From: JAFTYR01 sp964571375
Lineage (GTDB): Bacteria > Pseudomonadota > Gammaproteobacteria > Burkholderiales > Burkholderiaceae_F
Length of the DNA: 17,649 nucleotides
Direction of reading: 5' to 3'
NCBI GenBank assembly: GCA_964571375.1
Contig: CAZNBL010000026.1
Span: forward strand, 1-17,649
The position numbers and the translations under genes are program-made. Position 1 is the stretch's first letter, and each line of letters starts with the position of its first letter. The notes beneath the pieces are model-generated. The model was not told the DNA's origin. It worked only from the letters and a program-made list of their open reading frames with translations, and ran no database searches. Below are positions 12,260 through 17,649 of this stretch, in pieces.

Positions 12260-12295
12260 TATCAGGGTTTTTCATGAGTAAAAACTGTCCTGATA
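12260..12295 (+). promoter_or_regulatory. Strong hairpin upstream of tenA
   Basis: TATCAGG and GTTTTT pair with AAAAAC and CCTGATA. That gives 13 pairs with a three-base bulge (TGT) on the right arm and the seven-base loop CATGAGT. It ends 54 bases before the tenA start. It does not contain the conserved TPP riboswitch elements. It could be an operator, a leader structure or, if transcribed the other way, part of the tRNA-Phe upstream region. Confidence 0.45.
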
Positions 12296-12349
12296 CCGGT
12301 TTGGTCTGTATTCTTGGCGTGATGGAATGCAGAAGCAAAGGGCTTTTAC

Positions 12350-13000
12350 GTGTCATTTTTTGAGAAAGTTATAAATCGGGGTCAATTGATTTGGGATGAG
12401 TGTGCGGATACTCCGTTTGTTCGCGAACTACATTCCGGATGCTTGTCGGACGAGCGTTTTCGAAAGTATCTGATCGAGGACAGTATCTATCTGACAAACT
12501 TTGCAAGAGTAATAGGCGGCGCAATACACCATGCAAGTTCTTTGGAAGACATTCAGATGTATTACTCCGTGCTTAGTTTTGTCAGCGGGACTGAGTGTGA
12601 GATCAGACAAGCCTATTTGGCCCAATTCGACCTGACCGATAAGGATGTTGCTCAGATGGAAGCCGCCGAAGAAAGCCGGCGATACTCAGATTTTCTTATG
12701 CGTGTCGTACAGCTCGGAGATGAGCGTGAGATTTTGATGGCGGTTCTTCCTTGTGTATTAAGTTACAGCTATATTTTTCGCCGTATTGCGGAACTCCCGG
12801 GCGGCGAAACCTCAAAGTACAGGAAGTTCATTGAAGAATATGCGTCCGACGTTTATGCCGAAACCTGCAAGCGCTGGCAGGAATATGCTGAAAGAAAATG
12901 CTCGGACCTGACTGCTGAGGAAAAAGAAAAGCTCAGTTGTATCTTTGAATCTTCCTGCCGCTTGGAGCTTGTTTTTTGGCGTATGGTCTACCGCGTGTAG
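12350..13000 (+). CDS. tenA: TenA-family aminopyrimidine aminohydrolase (thiaminase II type)
   Basis: TenA-family enzymes hydrolyse aminopyrimidines from damaged thiamine so that the pyrimidine can be salvaged. The active-site set of B. subtilis TenA can be placed: Asp44 and Tyr47 in 'YLIEDSIYL', Cys135 in 'VLPCVLSYSYIF', and Glu206 in 'CRLELVFWRMVYRV'. The N-terminal 'TPFVRELHSGCL' is also typical. At 216 aa it is a little shorter than usual, lacking a tail after the last helix. The start is GTG at 12350, with AAAGGG eight bases upstream; no ATG in this frame lies nearby. No other thiamine gene is in the window, so salvage is inferred from family and residues. The related PqqC and heme-oxygenase-like folds fit less well because Cys135 and the LPC motif are present. 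Confidence 0.9.
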   Translation: MSFFEKVINRGQLIWDECADTPFVRELHSGCLSDERFRKYLIEDSIYLTNFARVIGGAIHHASSLEDIQMYYSVLSFVSGTECEIRQAYLAQFDLTDKDVAQMEAAEESRRYSDFLMRVVQLGDEREILMAVLPCVLSYSYIFRRIAELPGGETSKYRKFIEEYASDVYAETCKRWQEYAERKCSDLTAEEKEKLSCIFESSCRLELVFWRMVYRV

Positions 13001-13047
13001 CAGAGCCTTCCCGGGATTGATGAAAATGCCTTCGGACCGGTTAATTT

Positions 13048-13055
13048 AAGGAGGT
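13048..13055 (+). promoter_or_regulatory. Orphan Shine-Dalgarno sequence upstream of dsbC
   Basis: AAGGAGGT is a full complement to the 16S rRNA 3' end, yet no ATG, GTG or TTG follows at usable distance. An ATT eight bases into the right spacing opens only three codons. AGGAG here could pair with CTCCT at 13102-13106, placing the dsbC leader in a fold. The real dsbC start, 69 bases further on, has only a weak GGAAG. Confidence 0.5.
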
Positions 13056-13123
13056 ATTCAGAAATAGAGAGTAGAAGCTCAGAAGATATAACAGTTAACT
13101 ACTCCTGTCGGAAGTTTGATTTT

Positions 13124-13915
13124 ATGAAGAACAGAATTTTCCCTGCTACTCTTATTTCACTTTCTCTTATGCTTGGTGCAGCTGCGGTCTCGGCAGCACT
13201 TGCCGAGACGGGAAAGGTTGTTCAGCCGACGGTTGCAACAAGTCAGGCAGCCCCTGTTCAGGAAAATGTTGCTGATCAGATTCGTATCCGACTCATGGCG
13301 CGTATCGGTACGAATGTATCGGAAGTGAATCCCACACCGATCGAAGGACTCTATGAAGCGGTCGTCGGTAATGACATTGTTTATGTCAATGAAAGTACGG
13401 ATTACCTGCTGATGGGGCAACTCTTCGATACAAAGACACGACGTAACCTGACAGAAGAAACTAAAGACCGTCTCTCTCGTATCGATTTTTCTACTTTGCC
13501 GCTGCATGACGCTGTTAAGACAGTAAACGGTGACGGCTCCCGTACGATTGCGGTGTTCTCCGACCCTAATTGCAGTTTCTGTAAGCGTCTTGAAGTCAGT
13601 CTGAAAGAGTTGAAGAACGTGACGATCTATACGTTCCTTTATCCGGTAATTACTCCGGGTTCCAAGGAGGCCAGCGCGAATATTTGGTGTGCCGAGGATC
13701 CTGCTCAGGCTTGGAAGACGGCAATGTTTGAAGGTAAGCCGGCACCTCAGCGCGAGGCTAAGTGCGATATCACAGTGCTCGACCGAAATATCAAACTCGG
13801 CGAGAAGCTCGGAATTACCGGTACGCCGACGATTTTTGTTCCGTCCGGCATGAGAGTTCCCGGAGCAGCCGGTATCGAGTATCTCGAAAAGATGCTTAAC
13901 GATTCCAGAAGATAA
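13124..13915 (+). CDS. dsbC: Periplasmic thiol:disulfide isomerase DsbC
   Basis: DsbC is a V-shaped periplasmic homodimer that reshuffles wrong disulfides and is kept reduced by DsbD. The protein starts with a cleavable signal peptide (MKNRIF, then an apolar core ending 'SAALAETG', cut likely near residue 27). An N-terminal dimerisation domain follows (about 50-105, 'NPTPIEGLYEAVVGNDIVYV'), then a linker and a thioredoxin domain. The active site is C150-S-F-C153, within 'FSDPNCSFCKR', where E. coli has CGYC. The cis-Pro loop is 'GTPT' (233-236). A second Cys pair (C189, C214) corresponds to the structural disulfide of E. coli DsbC. At 263 aa the length is slightly over the usual because of a Gln/Ala/Pro-rich stretch after the signal. 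The start is ATG 13124 with GGAAG nine bases before it. It stands alone between tenA and a shared terminator. Confidence 0.95.
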   Translation: MKNRIFPATLISLSLMLGAAAVSAALAETGKVVQPTVATSQAAPVQENVADQIRIRLMARIGTNVSEVNPTPIEGLYEAVVGNDIVYVNESTDYLLMGQLFDTKTRRNLTEETKDRLSRIDFSTLPLHDAVKTVNGDGSRTIAVFSDPNCSFCKRLEVSLKELKNVTIYTFLYPVITPGSKEASANIWCAEDPAQAWKTAMFEGKPAPQREAKCDITVLDRNIKLGEKLGITGTPTIFVPSGMRVPGAAGIEYLEKMLNDSRR

Positions 13916-13947
13916 AGACTCGGATTTATCTTCATCGACAGGAAAAG

Positions 13948-13976
13948 AAGGGGCTGAGAATGATCTCAGCCCTTTT
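13948..13976. terminator. Bidirectional terminator between dsbC and mltA
   Basis: GGGCTGAGA and TCTCAGCCC form a nine-pair stem with loop ATGA, flanked by A-rich sequence on the left and TTTT on the right. It lies between two convergent genes and ends four bases from the mltA stop codon. Confidence 0.9.
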
Positions 13977-13979
13977 CAT

Positions 13980-15164
13980 TTACTTATCAAGATCTGCCGG
14001 GGTTGCTCCGTTGGGCAGCAGGACCCAGGCGTTTACAGAACTCTTCTGTTTGCCGGCGTTGGCACCTGCGATGTCGCCGAATCCCCAGAAGAAGTCAAAA
14101 CGGAGCGGTCCGCGGATGGCACCTCCGGTGTCCTGAGCAATAACCGGACGTTTGAATTCTAAGAACGGATTCTCTTGGGACGCCTGAATAATCAGCGGCG
14201 TTCCGAGTTTCATGTACCTGCGGTCAACGGCTACGCTAGCCTGAGGAGTGAGCGGCACGCCTTGGGCGCCGATAGGACCTTCATCGGGTTCTTTGGCAAT
14301 TCTGGTTTTGAAGAAGACGAAACTCGGATTCTGATTGAGGAGTTCTTTGAGTCGTTTCGGATTTTTCTCAGCCCATCGCTTGATGTTCTGCATCGAAACT
14401 TCTTCTTTCTTCATGTAACCCTTTCTGACGAGCCATCCGCCGATTGCTTTATAGGCGTGACCGTTCTGATCGTCATAACCGACGCGAATCATTTCTCCGG
14501 TCTGTGTCAGAAGTCTTCCGGAACCCTGGATCTGAAGAAAGAAAACCTCAACAGGGTCATTGCTCCAGGCAATGGCATATTTGTGCAGGTCTTTACGTTT
14601 TACGATTTCCGAGCGTTCATCGTAGGGGACAAGTTTTCTACCTTCGACTTTGCCTCTCAGGCGCATTCCTTTGAGTTTCGGATACAAGGATGCAAGGTCG
14701 ACAATAATAAGGTCGTCCGGGGTTGCGAGAATCGGAGTTGTATATTTTCCGACTCGTTTGTCATAAACGTATAGGAGCGGTTCGTAGTAGCCGGTCATCA
14801 GACCGGTGTCACTGGTTGCGACAACATCTCGGCTTTCCACTTCTACGTCATCGACAAAGACTTTCCACGGAGAAAAGTTTTCTGTAAAGAATGCGGTTGC
14901 ATCAGATGCGGCGGTATTGTCTGCTTTCAGGCAGACGTTTTCCCAAAGTGTCTTTTTGGCTTGTGTCGTGCAGGAGCGGCGGAAGGATGCCAGTGCGGCG
15001 GCCCAGTCGCTGTCGCTGATATCGGAATACACGCGGTCGGATACCGCTTCGTAGCGTATTTTCTTCGTGATCTCAGGTTTTTTATCAGGTACGGTTGTGC
15101 AGGAGCAAAGTAATGCTGCGGTCAGCGGAAGGGCTAACCATTTGGAGAGACGGGAGGGTTGCAT
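13980..15164 (-). CDS. mltA: Membrane-bound lytic murein transglycosylase A
   Basis: MltA is an outer-membrane lipoprotein that cleaves peptidoglycan glycan strands, forming 1,6-anhydromuramic ends during wall turnover. The start 'MQPSRLSKWLALPLTAALLCSC' is a lipoprotein signal with Cys22 as the lipidation site. The frame is open upstream to 15209 (a TTG), but that would bury the signal; ATG 15164 has GGAG ten bases before it. The MltA domain shows 'TGYYEPLL' and 'FFLQIQGSGRLL'. The C-terminal 3D barrel contains 'VIAQDTGGAIRGPLRFDFFWG', with the Asp of QDTGG as the likely catalytic acid, and 'GKQKSSVNAWVLLP'. The length of 394 aa is typical. It is a single-gene unit that diverges from rpe. 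Confidence 0.95.
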   Translation of the reverse strand: MQPSRLSKWLALPLTAALLCSCTTVPDKKPEITKKIRYEAVSDRVYSDISDSDWAAALASFRRSCTTQAKKTLWENVCLKADNTAASDATAFFTENFSPWKVFVDDVEVESRDVVATSDTGLMTGYYEPLLYVYDKRVGKYTTPILATPDDLIIVDLASLYPKLKGMRLRGKVEGRKLVPYDERSEIVKRKDLHKYAIAWSNDPVEVFFLQIQGSGRLLTQTGEMIRVGYDDQNGHAYKAIGGWLVRKGYMKKEEVSMQNIKRWAEKNPKRLKELLNQNPSFVFFKTRIAKEPDEGPIGAQGVPLTPQASVAVDRRYMKLGTPLIIQASQENPFLEFKRPVIAQDTGGAIRGPLRFDFFWGFGDIAGANAGKQKSSVNAWVLLPNGATPADLDK

Positions 15165-15322
15165 GACAAAAGTGCTCCGCAGTTGAAGTTCGTACCGACA
15201 CATTCCCAAAAAAGCGAATGCAAACTGCGGTTAATAATAAAGCACTTCGGGCGGAGTACCGATTGTTCGGGGTGTTTGGCGGGGTATGCGATAACTCTGA
15301 CAGTTCTTATGCTGAACCGGTG

Positions 15323-15350
15323 TTGGCGGGAGCGGCAAGATTGCTAAAAT
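15323..15350 (+). promoter_or_regulatory. Probable rpe promoter
   Basis: TTGGCG (15323-15328) and TAAAAT (15345-15350) lie 16 bases apart. The start would be near 15357, leaving a leader of under 20 bases before the rpe ATG. The rest of the 210-base gap to mltA shows nothing else I can support. Confidence 0.55.
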
Positions 15351-15374
15351 GCTAAGCACTATTAGGAGATGATG

Positions 15375-16067
15375 ATGTCCGAAAAAACTTATCGTATTGC
15401 ACCCTCTATTTTGTCGGCTGACTTTGCAAGACTCGGAGAAGAAGTTTCTTCCGTAATCGGCGCCGGTGCCGACTGGATTCACTTTGACGTAATGGACAAT
15501 CATTACGTTCCTAATCTGACGGTCGGCCCTATGGTTTGTAAGGCAATCCGTCCCTATACAACCAATCCGATCGATGTGCATCTGATGATCGAACCGGTTG
15601 ATGCGCTTATTCCGCAATTTGCCAAGGCCGGTGCAGACATTATTACGTTCCATCCGGAAGCAAGTAAGCATGTTGACAGAACGCTCTCTCTGATCAAAGA
15701 ACACGGTTGCCGAGCAGGTCTTGTATTTAATCCGGCAACTTCTCTGGAATACCTCCACTACGAACTCGACAAGATTGATGTCGTGTTGCTGATGAGCGTG
15801 AACCCCGGATTCGGCGGTCAGTCGTTTATTCCGCAGACGCTCGGCAAGATTGCAGAATGCCGTGCGATTCTCGATATGTATAAGGAGCAGACGGGCAGAA
15901 GCGTGCTTCTTGAAGTTGACGGCGGCGTTAAGGTCGACAATATTGCCGAAGTAGCTAAGGCCGGTGCGGATACTTTTGTCGCAGGCAGCGCTATCTTCTC
16001 TGCCGGTAATGCAGAAGGTTATAAGAGCGTGATCGATCAGATGCGCGCCAACCTCGCCGGAATCTGA
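15375..16067 (+). CDS. rpe: Ribulose-phosphate 3-epimerase
   Basis: Rpe interconverts ribulose-5-phosphate and xylulose-5-phosphate in the pentose phosphate pathway. It is a cytoplasmic TIM barrel with a divalent metal. Visible marks are 'RIAPSILSADFARLGEEV' at the start, 'WIHFDVMDNHYVPNLTVGP' with metal ligands His36 and Asp38, 'DVHLMIEP' with His69, 'LLMSVNPGFGGQSFIP' and 'LEVDGGVKVDN' with the second catalytic Asp. Three ATG codons follow one another at 15369, 15372 and 15375. AGGAG at 15364-15368 touches the first and lies six bases from the third, so I chose 15375, giving 230 aa. The next gene, gph, starts two bases after the stop. Confidence 0.96.
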   Translation: MSEKTYRIAPSILSADFARLGEEVSSVIGAGADWIHFDVMDNHYVPNLTVGPMVCKAIRPYTTNPIDVHLMIEPVDALIPQFAKAGADIITFHPEASKHVDRTLSLIKEHGCRAGLVFNPATSLEYLHYELDKIDVVLLMSVNPGFGGQSFIPQTLGKIAECRAILDMYKEQTGRSVLLEVDGGVKVDNIAEVAKAGADTFVAGSAIFSAGNAEGYKSVIDQMRANLAGI

Positions 16068-16069
16068 TA

Positions 16070-16765
16070 ATGCAACCGTCGAATATTCGGGCTGTTCTGT
16101 TTGATTTGGACGGAACGCTGATGAATACGTTGCCCGGAATCACAGCGCTTGTAAATCAGGTACGCGAAGATTTCGAGAGCGAACCGCTTTCTTTAGAGGA
16201 AGTCGGCGGTTATATCGGCAAAGGAATGTTGATTCTGATGCATCGTGTGATGACTCGTTCTTTGGACGGCCGTCTCGATGATCAGATTTATCGCATGGCT
16301 GTCAAAAGTCTGCAGAAGCACATCGATTCCGGTCATTACGATAAGGGAACGCCGTATCCCGGTGTTCCCGAAGCACTCCGTGCTTTGCGTGACAACGGCT
16401 ACAAAGTAGCCGTCGTTACCAATAAGCACTACGACATGACGCTGACAGTCTTAAAAGAAAAAGGACTGCTCGAAATGTTCGATGTCATCGTCGGCGGAGA
16501 TTCAGCTTCTTCTCCCAAGCCGAGTCCGGCTCCTATTCTGATGGCGATGGAAAAACTCGGTGTCAGTGCCGATCAGTGTGTCATGGTCGGAGATTCCGGT
16601 AATGATTCCTCTTCGGCAAAGGATGCCGGTGTGGCGTGCTTCCTTGTGAGGGGCGGCTGGACAGAAGGTTTGTCTATCGAAGATATCTGTATCAGAGACA
16701 ATGCAGAGGCTGTTTTTGACGGTGTGCCTGAAGTTGTTAACTATCTGATCGCATCAAAACAATAA
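16070..16765 (+). CDS. gph: Phosphoglycolate phosphatase (HAD superfamily)
   Basis: Gph removes phosphate from 2-phosphoglycolate, a product of oxidative DNA damage repair and of metabolic side reactions. It has the four HAD motifs: 'LFDLDGTLMNT' (nucleophile Asp12, acid Asp14), 'VVTNK' (motif II), a Lys in 'SPKPSPAPI', and 'MVGDSGNDSSSAKDAG' (motif IV). The cap domain lies between motifs I and II. At 231 aa it is typical. It starts two bases after rpe, and the rpe-gph order is common in proteobacteria, which supports this assignment over other HAD phosphatases. In many relatives trpE follows; here the next gene is ung after a terminator. Confidence 0.9.
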   Translation: MQPSNIRAVLFDLDGTLMNTLPGITALVNQVREDFESEPLSLEEVGGYIGKGMLILMHRVMTRSLDGRLDDQIYRMAVKSLQKHIDSGHYDKGTPYPGVPEALRALRDNGYKVAVVTNKHYDMTLTVLKEKGLLEMFDVIVGGDSASSPKPSPAPILMAMEKLGVSADQCVMVGDSGNDSSSAKDAGVACFLVRGGWTEGLSIEDICIRDNAEAVFDGVPEVVNYLIASKQ

Positions 16766-16774
16766 ATATTCCAA

Positions 16775-16807
16775 GGCTGCGGGTCTGACCGCAGCCGATT
16801 TTCTTTC
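16775..16807 (+). terminator. Terminator of rpe-gph
   Basis: GGCTGCGG and CCGCAGCC form a perfect eight-pair stem with a six-base loop, followed by a T-rich tract (GATTTTCTTT). It starts nine bases after the gph stop. Confidence 0.85.
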
Positions 16808-16851
16808 AACCGGATGTATTTGTATTCGGTACTGTTGCGGAGTGCGCGTTA

Positions 16852-17550
16852 ATGTCTGATTTTCTTTCCAGTTGGTCCCCGATTGTCGAGAGCTTTTTTG
16901 AATCGGAAAAGGGAAAATCGCTGTCAGCTTTTCTTGATCAACGCAAGGCCGACGGCGCGGTGATATATCCGAACGATCCTTTTTATGCACTCCGTAAGGT
17001 AAAGAGAGGAGAAGTTCGTGTACTGATCCTCGGTCAGGATCCGTATCACGGACCCGGACAGGCGCAGGGTCTTGCTTTCTCCGTCAACGACGGTATGAAA
17101 CTGCCGCCGAGCCTGAGAAATATTTTCAAGGAGATTCAGCGTACTTTCGGCGGAGATATTCCTAAGAACGGAAGTCTGGTTGATTGGGCCGAACAAGGAG
17201 TGCTGCTTCTGAATACCGTATTGACAGTAGAAGACGGACAGCCTTTCTGCCACGCCAAAAAAGGTTGGGAAGTTTTGACGGACGCTATTGTCCGTGATGT
17301 TGCAAAGCAGCCGCATCCGGTTGTTTTTATGCTGTGGGGAAAGCCGGCGCAAACTAAGATTCCTTTGATTGAGGCGGAAAGCGGAAAGCATTTGATTCTT
17401 GCTTCAAATCATCCTTCTCCCCTGTCGGCGACAAAAGGAACGGAACCCTTTATCGGGAATAATCATTTTGTGCACGCAAATGAGTGGCTTGAAGAGCAGG
17501 GAATTAGTCCGATCCAATGGGCGAAAAAAGACCCTGGGATGCTTTTCTAA
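16852..17550 (+). CDS. ung: Uracil-DNA glycosylase, family 1
   Basis: Ung removes uracil from DNA after cytosine deamination or dUMP incorporation, starting base-excision repair. Both catalytic motifs are intact: 'GQDPYHGPGQAQGLAFSV' with Asp63 as the water-activating residue, and 'NHPSPLSA' with His187. The uracil-pocket segment 'LLLNTVLTVEDGQPFCHAKKGWE' is also typical. The length of 232 aa matches the family (229 in E. coli). GCGGAG lies nine bases before the ATG. It follows the rpe-gph terminator, so it should have its own promoter within the preceding 50 bases; I see no convincing one, and readthrough is possible. Confidence 0.97.
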   Translation: MSDFLSSWSPIVESFFESEKGKSLSAFLDQRKADGAVIYPNDPFYALRKVKRGEVRVLILGQDPYHGPGQAQGLAFSVNDGMKLPPSLRNIFKEIQRTFGGDIPKNGSLVDWAEQGVLLLNTVLTVEDGQPFCHAKKGWEVLTDAIVRDVAKQPHPVVFMLWGKPAQTKIPLIEAESGKHLILASNHPSPLSATKGTEPFIGNNHFVHANEWLEEQGISPIQWAKKDPGMLF

Positions 17551-17606
17551 TAAGTTACACTTTATTACACCTGCCGTAAAAATCAAATAACCTCATGATT
17601 GATTTA

Positions 17607-17648
17607 GGAAATTCGGAAATTTTGCGAAAATTTCTGAAAAATTTTTCC
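17607..17648. repeat. AT-rich inverted repeat after ung, at window end
   Basis: GAAATTTT (17616-17623) and AAAATTTC (17627-17634) form an eight-pair stem with a GCG loop. Imperfect outer pairing continues from GGAAATT to AATTTTTCC at the edge. It lies about 65 bases after the ung stop and could be a terminator or the upstream region of a gene beyond the window; the truncation prevents a decision. Confidence 0.4.
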
Positions 17649-17649
17649 T

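Noticed and set aside
12226..12349. TPP riboswitch ahead of tenA
   Set aside because: The CTGAGA and ACC-TGAACCTGATC-like elements of the TPP aptamer are absent.

Overview
The window is a housekeeping chromosomal segment of moderate GC content. It most likely comes from a betaproteobacterium of the Burkholderiales, and gene content and protein style point to the Sutterellaceae (Parasutterella or Sutterella relatives). That placement is an inference from hemA-prfA-prmC, sspA-sspB, DsbC, MltA and rpe-gph; no rRNA is present to settle it. A 100-base run of N inside a tRNA gene shows that this is a draft or metagenome assembly. I see no phage, insertion sequence, CRISPR array, toxin-antitoxin pair or defence island, and no candidate for a wholly new system.

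Layout. 1-2.9 kb: a tandem-domain universal stress protein (-) diverges from tcdA (tRNA ct6A modification); then come a single-domain UspA protein and an unrecognised 129-residue protein, closed by a UUCG-loop terminator. 2.9-4.3 kb: a Nif3/YbgI-family metal protein converges on mscL across a shared terminator. 4.4-5.5 kb: sspA and sspB, the stringent starvation pair. 5.6-6.3 kb: two identical tRNA-Thr(UGU) genes in a decayed tandem duplication that also carries a fossil of the 3' end of prmC. 6.2-9.5 kb (-): hemA-prfA-prmC, linking glutamyl-tRNA use in heme synthesis with release factor 1 and its methyltransferase. 9.6-10.9 kb: a small hydrophobic protein and a Gly/Pro-rich lipoprotein, convergent with overlapping 3' ends. 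11.0-11.8 kb: two overlapping crcB (fluoride channel) genes. 11.9-12.2 kb: two tRNA-Phe(GAA) genes (-), the second split by the assembly gap. 12.3-13.9 kb: a TenA-family protein and periplasmic DsbC. 14-15.2 kb (-): lytic transglycosylase MltA. 15.3-17.6 kb: rpe-gph, then ung.

The most informative structures are non-coding: the tRNA-Thr/prmC-tail duplication, in which the second tRNA seems to have acquired a new -35 region; the prfA-prmC junction, where a UUG start directly follows an in-frame UAA; the paired crcB genes; an assembly gap falling exactly inside a repeated tRNA; and several hairpins between or ahead of genes that lack terminator U-tracts. Several predicted promoters share the -10 hexamer TAAAAT.
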